Source of the DNA: Symsagittifera roscoffensis
Taxonomy: Eukaryota > Xenacoelomorpha > Acoela > Convolutidae
Assembly: GCF_963678635.1 (NCBI RefSeq)
Contig: NC_087062.1
Coordinates: forward strand, 71,453,345 to 71,517,344
DNA: 64,000 bases
Direction of reading: 5' to 3'
Position 1 is the first letter of the stretch. Each line of letters begins with the position of its first letter. Position numbers and translations under genes: made by a program. The notes beneath the pieces were generated by a model. It was not told the DNA's origin and did not search any database. It was given only the letters and a program-made list of their open reading frames with translations. Positions 1 through 10,734 of this stretch are shown piece after piece.

Positions 1-135
1 AAAATCCATTGAAAGAAAAAAAATGCATATCATACAATTCCGCAGTAAATAAAAAAGATTGTTTTGATATTTTTGTACAGCTTTCAATTACAAAGTATGA
101 CAAAAATTTTCTATGATATTGAATTGCATCACAAG

Positions 136-578
136 CAGGGGCGGATTTGGGGGGGGGGGGGGGCGGGGTAGGCAGACGCCCCCTCCCCCCTCAGGGATTC
201 GACCCCCTGCCGACCCAAAGGCTCCCCCCTTTGACACTTTTTCAGAAATCCATTTTTGGCCGACCGACCCTAAAACTTTTCTAAAGGCGCCTTTGGCGCC
301 ATTATATACTAACTTTGAGGGGGAGCGCGCGCCAAAAAAAAACGCAATTTTTTGTCAAAATTTTTCAAAAAGTGCCCAAAAACGGCTTTTTTGACTGTTT
401 TTTCAAAAATTTGCCTGCGTCGCACAAAATTTAGCCGAAATAGGGGCAAAACAGTGCTTTGGGAGAGCTCGAAAAGTCAATTTGGTCGACCTAAAAAAAA
501 AAAAAAGGTCGTCAAAATTTTCGAAGTTTTTTTAAAATCCGCCCCCCCCCCCTCGAGAAAATCCTAGATCCGCCCCTG
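136..578. mobile_element. hAT-type MITE with 8-bp target duplication
   Basis: The element is flanked by the direct repeat ATCACAAG (128-135 and 579-586), the 8-bp target duplication typical of hAT transposons. Its ends are inverted: CAGGGGCGGAT on the left and ATCCGCCCCTG on the right. The interior is AT-rich with homopolymer runs of G, C and A and no transposase, so it is a non-autonomous miniature element. Related but eroded copies lie at about 4893-5259 and 29270-29531. Confidence 0.85.
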
Positions 579-694
579 ATCACAAGCATTCTTCACAACC
601 CGGGTTTTTCATTGCCATAATTGCAATAATTAATATATTTTTGCGAGAGTATGTGGGTGTGTGCTTGTGTGTGTATAAGTGAAGCTATAGCTAC
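579..694. other. Intron of minus-strand GPCR gene, left part
   Basis: This is AT-rich sequence downstream (in gene sense) of the 695-778 exon. It has a GT/CA-rich stretch near 650-675. No exon is recognisable, and TM7 of the receptor is expected left of the window. Confidence 0.4.
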
Positions 695-778
695 CTGGGT
701 AGATGCAATGATGAGTCCGTAGTGTAGACCAGAAGTGACAGAGAAAATGACGCAGTTGATCTTCAACGCAGCCGTTAC
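695..778 (-). CDS. GPCR A, exon encoding transmembrane helix 6
   Basis: This is a short 84-nt, 28-codon exon on the minus strand. It is bounded by an acceptor (pyrimidine-rich tract then CAG, AG at 779-780) and a donor (CAG/GTAG, GT at 693-694). Both ends are phase 0. The translation is a hydrophobic helix of the form ALKINCVIFSVTSG followed by HYGLIIASTQ. Joined in phase to the exon at 3784-4202, it continues directly from the third intracellular loop (QSQNEKA), as expected for TM6 of a rhodopsin-family receptor. The intron between them is about 3 kb and contains a 1.27-kb transposable element. The exon for TM7 and the C-tail is not in the window. The assignment rests on phase, splice sites and hydrophobicity, not on a diagnostic motif. 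Confidence 0.6.
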
Positions 779-1417
779 CTGAAGAAACAAACAGAATACA
801 GTAGAGCAGAATTAGCCCAGGAAAACATTCATTGAACATAAGTTACAAAACGAAGACCCAAAACATTGAGCAAAACCTCAAACGAACACTTACACTGCAA
901 AGTTCAGAGCTCAGATCATTTGGGAAAACTTTATAACTCTTTTCTCTTTTGACGCTTTAATAAGATATTTTGGAATTAAGCACCTCGAAGGATAAACAAA
1001 ATATTCTTTTTTTTACTAATTTATTTCTAAACTTGTTTTTATTTAGCTGAGACAGGTACAGGGGCTTAATAGAACCTATGCCCTACCTACCACAAAAAAA
1101 ATCAAAAACAAATAGAAGGAACAAATGGTTATTTTTTTTGAAAACCTGTTCAAAGATAATTTTCTGAATTAATTTGAAAAAGCTTCAGGCTAAATACTTT
1201 TAGTGAGTTTAATTGAAATACCGCGACTGCTTATTCTAACTTTTTCTGAAAAACAAAACTCAGACCAATTATTCTTGACACCGTATTGAGAGCTTTTAGC
1301 ATGATTTATCACTTGGCCTCATGCGCCGTGTCTTTGTGGTACCTGATTTTGCTCGGCAAAAACTCAAATCTAAAGTTTCCTTTTCGTTTACTGGGATCGG
1401 AAAAAAATACAACATTA
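779..1417. other. Intron sequence, nothing recognised
   Basis: This is AT-rich intron of GPCR A. I see no exon, RNA gene or clear repeat boundary before the transposable element at 1418. Confidence 0.4.
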
Positions 1418-2690
1418 CGAGGCCAAACTGTGCACTCGATAGGCGCACAATTTTGTGTTTGTATGTTCCTGGATACCAGAAACTAACCTTTAAACATGTT
1501 CCAAAATGTAAGTGAATTCCACTTAGAAAATTTCCGTGGATTCCGCGTACAAATAACTGTAACGTAAGATTTGTCGGCACAATTGTTGGACTCAGCAACA
1601 AGCGAATTTAACTAGTTGTTCTGGATTCCGCAACTGTAAGTGGCTTCCGCAAAATATAAGTTGAATCCGCAAATGTTATTGGAATCCGCAAACTGTAAGT
1701 GGATTCCGAATTTTGTATATGATTGAACTTGCATATGAACAAACAACAAACAGTAGCTAGAGCTGGAATTCTTATCTTTAGCGACGAGGAAATTAAAAAC
1801 AAGACAAGACCAATGTCAGCGGAATCCACGAACGAATCTTATAACATTGATTAACTAAATCGGTGGATGTCATCTTTTAATATTTGGGATACATATCTCA
1901 GCAAACCTTTTTGGAATCATAGATTTGGAAAAACAACATCGAATAATTTCATTATTTGTAGTCATTGGGTCGAGAGTGTTTAGAAAAACGCACAGCATAG
2001 CCCCGATTTATGTCAGTATTTGGGATTCAATCGATCTCAAATGATGGTCAGTATTTGGGGTTGATGGAATCCCAAATACTGGAATAGTATGGAATAAATA
2101 TGGAATAAATTCATTATTTGGAGTCATTGGGTCTAGAAACACAATGCACAGCATATCGTCGAATTAGGTTAATATTTGAGATTTCATCGATCATAAATAT
2201 TGGTCGGTATTTGGTATTCCATCAATCCCAAATTCTGAAGCTTGGTGTTTGACAGAAATTGAGATCAAACGTTAGGCAATTCAACAGGTAACTGATCAAC
2301 AGAGTAATTTAGTCAATGAGATTGAATTTTTTGGTGACCACCTAGTAATTAAAAGATATAAACTTAAACTCTATTATATAGATATACATATACACAAATT
2401 TGAGTGCGGATTCCGCTTACAGCTCAATTCAACTATACACAAGTCTTATTATTTGTTTGTGGATTCCACAAACTGCTCTGGACTCTGCAAATACGGTTGC
2501 GGCTTCCGCAATTTTGCCTATTTTTGCAATGATTTTGAGTGGAACAATTTTTTAGGTTTTTGTTTGTGGAATCTAAAACAGCGAAGAAGATCATAGAGAA
2601 GTAGCAATGTTGCCGATTCCGCGACGAATCTGAATTTGGCCTGTTGCGGAATCCACTTAAAATGCGCACAGAATGCACATATTGGCCTCG
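1418..2690. mobile_element. TA-flanked TIR element, long form, with internal repeats
   Basis: The ends are inverted repeats beginning CGAGGCCAA and sharing TGTGCA, with TA on each side (1416-1417 and 2691-2692) as in Tc1/mariner-type insertions. The interior has no transposase. It carries repeated blocks of the type GGATTCCGCAAACTGTAAG near 1500-1700 and 2400-2660, plus an imperfect tandem repeat of about 162 bp at 1949-2240. A 199-bp short form with the same ends lies at 30228-30426. Confidence 0.7.
1949..2240. repeat. Imperfect ~162-bp tandem duplication
   Basis: Two units begin TCATTATTTG at 1949 and 2111, and each includes AGTCATTGGGTC and CAGTATTTGGG-like segments. The motif TATTTGGGATTCCATC recurs in both orientations, giving small hairpins. 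The repeat lies inside the TA-flanked element. Confidence 0.55.
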
Positions 2691-2739
2691 TAATGAATAT
2701 TCAAACAAGGATAGCCGGTTACTGTGCAAGTAGCGCAAC

Positions 2740-3620
2740 ATGTTCCGACCATAGTCTTCTAAAATCTACGGTTCAGAATTTTTTTTCCAAATTAGTGTAG
2801 TTTTGTTTCTGCTTGGTGTGGTAAAAGGATCTGACATGAAAATATGAATTAGGCATATTAGACAGTTATAGTAAAACAAGAAAATTGGACAAAACTTTTT
2901 GAAGGGAAATGTTTAAGATAACTAAAGAAATTTCCAAAAAACAAATTATCTCAATTTTTTGTAGAAAAATTCTGAATTTTTTTGAAGTTTTTGGTGCCCA
3001 AATTCAAGCTGAAAAACTCTAAAGACTTGTTTATTTGCTTAAAAATAATTTTTAAGGTCTTTAATTAGGCATAATTCAGCTGTTGTAAGCCCGCTCGCTA
3101 GCTTTATTTGCTCAAAATAAGACGAAAAAATCAAGTCAGATGATTATTTGTAGTACCTGATTTTGCGTGGAAAACAAAAAGACCGATTATTATGCAAGTA
3201 GCACAGAATGATCCGATCAAAATCTTAAATAAATACAACCAAATTTTTTTCAAATTATTGTCGTTTTTTTTGGCGTGGGGTGATAAAAAGAGATGAACAA
3301 ATAAATGGGGATTAAGTATGTTCGACAGCCATACGTTTGTAAGCAAAATGAAAAACAATGTTTCTAGAAAAATTACTAGAAAAACAAAAAAAAATTTTAA
3401 AAAATATTTCGAAAATTTTTCAATTTTTTGAAGTTTTTCAAAGTTTTGAAAAACATGATTCCAATTCACGCTAAATACTCAAAGTAAACTAATGTAACCC
3501 AGGTAAAGCTAGGTTTTTACGTTTCAAATTAAGCTATTGTAAGTTTTTAAGCAATGAATCAACTAAAATAAAACTGCTCGCTCGCTTTATTTGCTCGAAA
3601 TAAGATGAAAAATCCAAAAT
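2740..3620. repeat. Imperfect ~480-bp tandem repeat
   Basis: Two diverged units can be aligned by eye. Each contains a CCGA-C-ATAGTCTTaAA-like start, a GGTGTGGTAAAA or GGGTGATAAAAA segment, and an end of the form CTTTATTTGCTC-AAATAAGA (near 3098 and 3582). The repeat is AT-rich and non-coding, within the GPCR A intron. Confidence 0.45.
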
Positions 3621-3783
3621 TTCAAACCGGTTTTTCTCAACACTGGGGAAAAAAATTGAAGATTTTTAATGTGGTTCGAATCACGACTGTAAGCGCTGTG
3701 ATATGATCGGAACCTTTTCAATGGTCGGAACAATCAGTTTTTTTGCTGCAATTTTTGAAACTTATAATGAACGAAAGACGCAC

Positions 3784-4202
3784 CGCTTTCTCATTCTGCG
3801 ACTGCCTTTGTCTCATCTTCATCAGAGCAATGAGGACGACGTTACAGATGGCCACGTGGATGGACGCCGCCAGACCCACATACATGGTCTCAGTAGCAGC
3901 CATCAACAAAACTCCCCCATTGTCCACACGACACATGGACCCGTCCTCGGAAATGGTGCCGAACATGAGTCTCGGAAACATCACCACCGACACAAGTGAC
4001 GTCATCAGAGCAATCGGAATCCAGGCGGCGTTCCGCGTGCAGTTTTGTTTGTACCAGAACGCAGTGAGTCGACTGACTGCAATGATGCGGTCGAGAGATA
4101 CCAGAAGATTCATCCAGTCTGGGATGACGAACAGAAGTGCGGGCAGATAGAGCATGAACTTGCACTGGATGATACTCCGGGTGAAGGAACAGATCCGATG
4201 TT
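3784..4202 (-). CDS. GPCR A, exon encoding TM3 to TM5
   Basis: This minus-strand exon of a rhodopsin-family (class A) G-protein-coupled receptor would act at the plasma membrane. It contains the conserved TM3 cysteine (QCKFMLYLP) exactly 24 residues before the Asp of an E/DRY-type motif (SLDRIIAV), then TM4 (AWIPIALMTSLVSVVM), an extracellular loop with a cysteine (SMCRVDNG) and TM5 (ASIHVAICNVVLIALMK). The acceptor is a run of T ending GTAG (AG at 4203-4204). The donor is GCG/GTGCGT (GT at 3782-3783), phase 0, and reads in frame into the TM6 exon at 695-778. An alternative acceptor just before the TM3 cysteine, phase 0, is possible. The ligand class cannot be assigned from this fragment. Confidence 0.75.
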
Positions 4203-4206
4203 CTAC

Positions 4207-4640
4207 AAAAAAAAACATTTCAAAGAATATTGGAATCTATTGAAAACCTTCTTCCCCCTCGCTGGGTAAAAATCTTCCTTTACCTTATCCAACCAATCAG
4301 AAAGCAGAAATTTCTCATTATTCAGGAAATTAAACGCATAAAATTACCAATATCCAATCACATGTAGTGAAATTAATGTCCTTCATTGAATGGAATTGTC
4401 ATTTAGAGGTGGAAATTGTACAGTAAGTACCATGCGGGAGAAGATTTCCCGGTAGATGCGAAGATTGTACCATTCACTGAGGTTGATTTTCGTTTGCAGT
4501 TTATATAAAAAGTCAAATTTTTGGGTTTTTCAGGGTTGGGATTGGGTTGGGCGGAGTTGAATTTGAGGGGGGGTGGGTTGGAGGGGGAGGGATAAAATTT
4601 ATAATTTGAACTAACTATGAATAAGACAAGAGGCAAAATG
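4207..4640. other. GPCR A intron between first and TM3 exons
   Basis: This is AT-rich with a G-rich patch (about 4525-4595). A TM2-coding exon is expected somewhere between the two flanking exons, but none fits in hydrophobicity and phase. Confidence 0.3.
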
Positions 4641-4645
4641 GACAC

Positions 4646-4888
4646 TCGCGAGTCGCTTCAGAATCTCACAGCAGGCCTGGAAGCCGATGAAAGTCCTAGC
4701 CGAAAAGTCTCCCTCCAGTCCGACAGAGACACAGATGATGACCAGCTGAGTTGCTATGCACAGAGCCGACAAGACCATGTTGCCGGCAACTGTGATTACA
4801 TTCACATCCGGTTGAAAACTTATGTCTGCACCAAATGTCGTGTTTGTGAGATATACTCCCATACTGTCGATATTCATTTTGTCCATTT
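4646..4888 (-). CDS. GPCR A, N-terminus and TM1 exon
   Basis: This is the first coding exon on the minus strand. The chosen ATG (4886) lies two bases after a CAG acceptor (AG at 4889-4890), so the upstream 5' UTR is probably spliced. The protein starts MDKMNIDSMGVYLTN and has a glycosylation sequon (NTT). It is followed by TM1 with the Gly-Asn pair typical of class A receptors (VAGNMVLSALC) and a cytoplasmic stretch FSARTFIGFQACCEILK. The donor is unresolved. The GT at 4644-4645 is in the phase needed by the next exon but is a weak site, and a better-looking GTGAGA nearby would create a stop. TM2 is not accounted for, so a further exon or a gene model error is likely. Confidence 0.6.
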
Positions 4889-4892
4889 CTGC

Positions 4893-5259
4893 AATGTAAG
4901 CGGATCTAGGGTTTTATCGAGGATGGGGAGGCTGATCTTGAAAGTTTTTTCGATTTTTTTTGTCGACCACCTTTACTATCCGAGCACTCTCAAACTAGTA
5001 TAAAGACGCTCTTTTGACGCCGCAGATAATTTTGCGCCGCAGGTAACTTTTGAAAAAAAACAGGCCAAAAAACCTTGTTTTGTGACGCGCGTGCCCCACT
5101 CAAAAATAATATATATTGGAGCCGAAGGCGCCTTTAGAAAGATAAGGATTGCGAGCCAAAAATGGACATCATAGAGTAGTTCGAAAATGGGGACCCTTTT
5201 GGTGGCCAGGGGGACGAGTTCCTGAGCAACAGGGCGTCCTCCCCATAAATTTGCCCCTG
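4893..5259. mobile_element. Eroded hAT-type MITE of the CAGGGGCGGAT family
   Basis: The left part (CGGATCTAGGGTTTTATCGAGG) matches the inner end of the 136-578 element, read from its right end. The right end is TTTGCCCCTG. The terminal CAGGG at the left end is lost and no target duplication is visible. It abuts the first coding exon of GPCR A, so part of the 5' UTR intron or promoter is derived from it. Confidence 0.55.
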
Positions 5260-6349
5260 ATAACATCATCAATTGAATACTGTTTAAAAAAATCTATTAG
5301 AGATTAGTTTGAAAACTCTGGAAAAAAAACCCTGATAGAAAGTTGCACTGAGACACAATCGAAGTGTTTTCGAGATTTGGCAAGCAGTTCGAGATTTGGC
5401 AAGCAGAGCAACTTACTATCTGATCAAAATGAGCGCCAAATACTATAATGATTTGAACTTTGATTATTTCGGTTAACTTTAAAAAAAGCTAATTAAAAAC
5501 GTTAATTGAAACTTCCTAAAACAATTAAATTTTACCGCAAAAAATTCTTATTAGAGACAATTTAAGAAGGTTACCAATCAAATTAAGGGCTGAGCGTACG
5601 AAGTCCCCAAATTGATTTTAAGTTTACATAATTGGTTGAAAACTCAAAATAACTTTGCCCCAATTTCGTCAAAAAGACATCGGGGCTTAATTTGCACTAA
5701 ATTTGAGGCGAGGTCAAAATCTTCCAAAAAACAACCTCTAGCGTAATTTTGACGTTTCTTTTCGAAATTATCCTACGCAAAAAAGATGGCAAAACGGTTT
5801 TATGATGTTTTTGAATAGCTTGGAAAACCATTTTTAACTGAAAAAAAATTGACATAATTGTCCAAAAAGTTTTAAAACTCCACCCGCCCCTTGATAAGTT
5901 TCTAGAGTTCAAAGAAGAGTTCAAACCTCAGAGGGGAAAGACGATACCTCAACTAAAATTGAGCGAACCATAAGCATAACAGCAAATAACAGGGTAGAAA
6001 TAGAAAAACACAGCAACCAGTGGGCCCTAGGACTGGTGCAAAGTTTTTAGATAATGACACTTGTTAATTGCTTTTGAAAATATTACCGGTATTTTGTACG
6101 ATTATATGATAATTTTCAGTTTCGGATAAGAGAAATCCTTGACTAATCGACAAAAGGCGAACTAAATTTTGATTATTCCAGTTTATTGCAAAGTTTTCAT
6201 GATACTGAAAACTTGGAGCTCTTCTTGTATAGCCCAAATTTTTTGTGCTTGTTTTGAAATTGTTTATGATTTTAATTAAACTGCTGTATTCAAAAAACAA
6301 TTAATAAGAAATTGAAAAGCATTTCAAGTTTAAGTTTGAGCTTTTGTAG
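5260..6349. other. Non-coding stretch, nothing recognised
   Basis: This is AT-rich sequence upstream of GPCR A and of the Ras-like exon. The only structure seen is a perfect 19-bp direct duplication, TTCGAGATTTGGCAAGCAG, at 5369-5387 and 5388-5406. Confidence 0.4.
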
Positions 6350-6763
6350 GTGAAAAAACACTGGCACTGTGAATACATGGAGTGTTCAGCCAAGTACAAC
6401 TGTCGCGTGTTCGGAGTGTTCCGAGAGATCATGATGATGGTAGACGCCTGCGAGAACTCGCCTGGCGGAGGACTCCATCACCATGGCAACCAGAACTTCT
6501 CAAGGGTGCAGAGTCTGTTTAATCAGCCCTTCAATCACAATTGGGGCTCATTCACCAGACGCCAAAGCAGATATTTCTCTCAATTCGCCCAACACAATTC
6601 GAGTTACCGAAGGAAGCGCCGCCAATCTCTCTCTGTGTATATTCCAAGCCTAAATAAGAAAGGTCAAAGTTCGAATTGCTCCGAATCGTCTTCAAATTTA
6701 ACAAACTCTATTAACAGTAGAATTAGAGGATACCTGTCATCTTGTATGTCAAGGACAGCCTAA
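6350..6763 (+). CDS. Ras-like small GTPase, C-terminal exon (RASL10-like)
   Basis: The exon starts after a TTTTGTAG acceptor (AG at 6348-6349) and ends at TAA 6761-6763. Its start reads VKKHWHCEYMECSAKYNC and then RVFGVFREIMMMV. ECSAK is the G5 motif of Ras-family GTPases, with the expected preceding Trp-x-Cys and following amphipathic helix. The spacing and wording best recall the RASL10 group. The remaining ~100 residues are a basic, Ser/Asn/Arg-rich tail with no CAAX box (it ends SCMSRTA), longer than a usual Ras C-terminus. G1 to G4 motifs are not found in the window on this strand, so upstream exons lie to the left or were missed. The family assignment is by motif only. Confidence 0.6.
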   Translation: MKKHWHCEYMECSAKYNCRVFGVFREIMMMVDACENSPGGGLHHHGNQNFSRVQSLFNQPFNHNWGSFTRRQSRYFSQFAQHNSSYRRKRRQSLSVYIPSLNKKGQSSNCSESSSNLTNSINSRIRGYLSSCMSRTA

Positions 6764-7256
6764 TTTAATTTTACACACAAATTTGTAATTGTTTCGAATC
6801 TATTGAAAATTATAATAATATTAAATAATGAACTATTCGATGTTATATTTCACGAGAAAAAATTAGATCGAGTAGAACAAAAAAAATTAGACCAAAAAAA
6901 TCATCTCTCCAGTTATCGGAAAGAAAACAAATCACGACGTCTTGGGTATTTTAAAATTGACTGACTATGGTCATTGGCATGCCATCTATATTTTTGTTTG
7001 GACTTTACGAGTTTTTATCCAGGAATTCATGAGCTGTGATGAGGCAATTGCTAGGAAGAAAAGATGGTTTGTACGCAGAACTTGTGGTGGGAATCTGAAC
7101 CTAACAATGATAGTACTCAATCATACAAAAAAATATCATGTTTTAACACAAGTTTTAGACAGTCTTGACATAAACTCACTCATTTTCTAATCATTTCATG
7201 TATAGTCAACAAGAATATTCAGACTCAACAAGTATGCTCATGAGAAATGCGAAAAA

Positions 7257-7262
7257 AATAAA
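7257..7262 (+). terminator. Candidate poly(A) signal AATAAA
   Basis: This is a canonical AATAAA about 490 nt after the stop of the Ras-like exon. It is the first perfect hexamer seen downstream. AT-rich background makes chance occurrence possible. Confidence 0.35.
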
Positions 7263-7375
7263 TTATTAAATCATAAAACATGGAAAAGTAGTGGAACTTA
7301 AGAGTGAAGAAAGAAGCAGCAAGATAGAAGTGATAGAAATTGAAATTGACATTCAATTTACAAAAACAGTACAAG

Positions 7376-7870
7376 ACATCTCGTATCAGGGCAAAGCCCT
7401 GAATGTTACGACTGCCTTTTACGGTTTATGGAGCAGTAATAACATTAAAAAAATAAAATGAAAATTTTTTCTTCTAAAATTTGAGAATTTTTGTGAAAAT
7501 CATCCCCCCACACGCCATTTAAAGTATAAAAGGATAGATTTCTCTCCTAGTAAAAAAAATCAATTATGTCACATAAGCTTCCTTCAACTAATTTGGAACG
7601 ACTTCTTAGACGGATTAAATCTCTATTCACGCTTTAAAAGCGCGAAATATATAGCGCGTTAATGTCCCATGTTGGTCAAAATGGCAATCTATAAACCCCC
7701 ATAACTTTACGAAAAATGATTACTCGTAAATTACTTTTCAAATTAAATCTCAAGACAACAGTACCTTTCGAATGATATAAAAGAATTCCGTCAAAAATGG
7801 CTAGTTAAAAAATCGAATTTTGCCTGAAGAAAAAACCCACCCCGAGCACAATTATTCCAGCCGAGTGTGC
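7376..7870 (-). repeat. Dispersed palindromic-end repeat, copy 1
   Basis: This is a minus-strand copy of a family repeated more than ten times in the window. From its end it shows CTCGTATCAGGGC with the palindrome CAGGGCAAAGCCCTG, then ACACGCCATTTAAAGTATAAA, GCTTCCTTCAA, GCGCGAAATATATAGCGCG and a CACCCCGAGCACAA block. There is no coding potential. Confidence 0.65.
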
Positions 7871-8280
7871 GCACCTTTATAGTAACCTGCTCATAGTATG
7901 TCCAAAACTATGTCTCTATTATTCCGCTGTCAGGGTGCGCATCTATCACTACAGTTATACACGCTGCATTCGTGTTATAGTCACCAAAGTGCTGCCGTGG
8001 CAAACCACCAGTCGTGTTAGATACATGCTCTCGGTGCTAATCCTCTGCTTCTGTTTTTCTGTTTGTTTATCAGCTTAAGATTCAGACCTTTTTCATTTTG
8101 CATTCATTCACTGCCTAGCTAAGCCCATTGTCTATACTCATTCCAATACCTATACAAAAGGATTATAGTTCTTTTGTCTATGATTTGCCAATCCGAACTG
8201 AATTAATCGTAAATCAGCAAACTATATATACTTATTCGTTTCATATTTAGTTTAATTTTTGCAATTTTTTAAGTTTTATC
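7871..8280. other. Non-coding stretch, nothing recognised
   Basis: This sequence has somewhat higher GC content than its surroundings. No gene or repeat was recognised. Confidence 0.35.
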
Positions 8281-8990
8281 AATCCCAGAGTTCGGTATTT
8301 GTCGGCGCAGCCAGAAATTCGTGTTACGGATGACAGGACGGACCTTCTAGGGCACCCTAATTTTGAGAAAAACCTTCAGTTTCCCTCGCTTAGTTGGAAC
8401 AACTGGTTCGATCATTTCAGCGATGGGCCTTAAATACAATATTAATATTTCGGATACATCAGTAACCACAGGAACCGTACATGATGACACACAGCCAAGA
8501 TTAGAATCAAAGTTGGATCAAGAGTCAGGTCCAGAAAACTCAATTACCTCAGAAGGGATGCAGTCGAAGAGCAAAAGACCAGAAGAGCGGGAAAAAAGAG
8601 GTCACTTTTCAGATTGACTTAGTTTTTTTGCAAACCGGAAGCCAGAGCACGCTCACAATTGTTTTTCGCCCTCAGGAAAGAAGGCAGAAAAATTTGGTTC
8701 AGGTTTTTCCTCACTCCAATCCTAACTTATTGTCTTCTGATGATTTTGTTAAGAATTGTGTGTACGCATTCAGTCTGGACATCAATTACACAATGGCACG
8801 CATCAAGTTGCATAATACATGGAACATGGAGGCAAACGAGCCGTTCCTGTTTTTTCACTAGAGACTATCGGCACAGGCAGACTCGGGGTTTGCCAGTTTA
8901 ACGGATATGCAGTCCAACTTTCAAGAGACCATTTATTGTACCCTGCCTATCATAATCTGTTATTTATGATGCTAAAAACATAGAGCTGAA
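8281..8990 (+). pseudogene. Degenerate coding-like relic, unidentified
   Basis: Several plus-strand frames read like decayed protein sequence. Examples are a stretch containing EIRVTDDRTDLLGHPNFEKN and a hydrophilic 84-codon ORF at 8363-8617, followed by IKLHNTWNMEANEPFLFF and GVCQFNGYAVQLSRDHLLYP. Stops and frame changes break it up. The base composition is less AT-rich than the flanks. It could be the gag or protease part of an old retroelement, but no diagnostic motif is present. Confidence 0.3.
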
Positions 8991-10560
8991 AACGATTTAG
9001 TTGTGATTGCTGCAATGAAGATCTCACAAAAACGTTTTGTGTAGTTTTGGAAAGTAACCGAGTTGTTTGTAACTAATTCGGACAAACTGAAGCGCAATAT
9101 GATACGAGAATTGTTCTGCGCTCGCAAAAAAAAAACTGATAATTTGAAAATAACTTTTTAGCCATTTCAACCATTCATTGCCATCAATTTGGTTTTTGGA
9201 CAATCAACCCCAATGTCAAATGAGGTGGTTATTGTGGATTGTTTCAGCTGAAACCAGAATTATGCTAATCTTGTGCAATTTGACTGAAACAATAATTGTT
9301 TTTAAAAAAAAAAAGTATATATAGCCTCCGACGTGCAAGAGCGTTTCAAATTAGATATAAAAACGTGGAAAGACTTTTTTTGCACATTTCAGAGAACTTG
9401 AAATACTGACCGAAATTTTCAAATTTTCTCAAAAATTACACGCAATTAAAAAGTCGGCTTAAAAAGATGAACGGAATGATTTTTTTATCTGCTACAATTT
9501 GTCATAAAGCTTTTCAATATCAATTTCTTTTTATAATAAGGAGCGGATAATAAATTAGTTCAGGAAAACGGCTTCTCGCGAGGTTAGAAGTTTAAACTTA
9601 GGAATTTCGGCTTAACGTCGCCAGTGAGTGCAATATGCGCGCTTAGTCCTTCGTCCGTTACCCGAGTCGAGGTTTCGTTTTTAGTTTTTGAACATATTGC
9701 ATTGCTGCGTCTTTAACCGAAAAAAAACATATTTTTGCATGTTACAGTTAATTGTCAAGAAAAACATACCTATTTATTGCAATTCAATGACATCATTCAC
9801 CGTTGAAAAATTGAAATTAAATCTACAAAATGATTTAAAAAAAATTTGTACAAAAGTGAAAAAAGGAGAAACTCAAAGAATTAGTTTATATTGAGCAGAT
9901 AAATAACTTCTAGGAAAATTGACTCATTGATTATTTCTTCGACTAGCCGTAAATTTTTCTGTTGAACTGTTTTCGAATTCAGCTTTAACATTTTTTTGAA
10001 GCTAAATTCAGCTTGCCAGACTTCAAAGTTTTCAGCCAAAGTCACAGTAAAAAACTACGAAAAACCGAAAAACTTGGTTTTTTGTGTGTTCTCAGCCGTT
10101 TCTTCCCTACTTCTTAATAATGGTTGGGTTTTCAAGCGCCAAAAGGCAACAAATGGCTTTTAAAAGGCGTTTTAATTGAATAGAAACAAAATGATTTCCA
10201 CGTTTGCGAGAAATAAATATAAATTGTAAGCAGATGAGCGCTCACAGTAAATCCCTAAGAAAAACACATCGTTGCTTGCAAACCAGTAGTAGCAATAACA
10301 GATGATACGCTCACAAACGGGGCTTTTTAATGATTTATACTACAACCTCATACTTAATCAAACCATGGAATAAATCAAAATCCAAAAACGTTTTTAGCAA
10401 AAGAAACTCATTTCAAGAAGTTTGAACCCACGACGTTTTTTTTGTAGTTTAGTGTAGTTTTATTTTGTGTTTAGGTTACTCAGCAAGAAGTACTCAAAAC
10501 AAAACGTTGGATTTCGATTTTGAAATTATTGCGGCAGAAAGAAAAACCATAGAAAAAACT
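8991..10560. other. AT-rich non-coding stretch
   Basis: No convincing gene was seen. The 68-codon ORF at 9688-9894 is AT-rich and unsupported. Small imperfect repeats such as GCCAAAAGGCAAC occur. Confidence 0.35.
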
Positions 10561-10734
10561 TGTGAAAATAGCTATTTGCTCTGCCTGGGTCGCAAAGTTC
10601 GCGGCTGAGTTTTTTGACTACGAAGTTCTGAAAAAGCCAACCCTTGATCGCAAAAGCATGGACAAACCAAATATGGGTCGCGATATCCGGTCGCGTCATC
10701 TCCGTTTAGGTCGCAAAAGTCGCGAGGGATCATT

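Noticed and set aside
112-567. Plus-strand ORFs of 93 and 71 codons
   Set aside because: They lie wholly inside a hAT MITE and consist of homopolymer-derived Gly, Pro and Lys runs.
4431-4476. Mini-exon for GPCR A between CAG and GTACTT
   Set aside because: The splice sites look fair, but no reading frame fits the phases of both neighbours and the peptide is not a TM2 helix.
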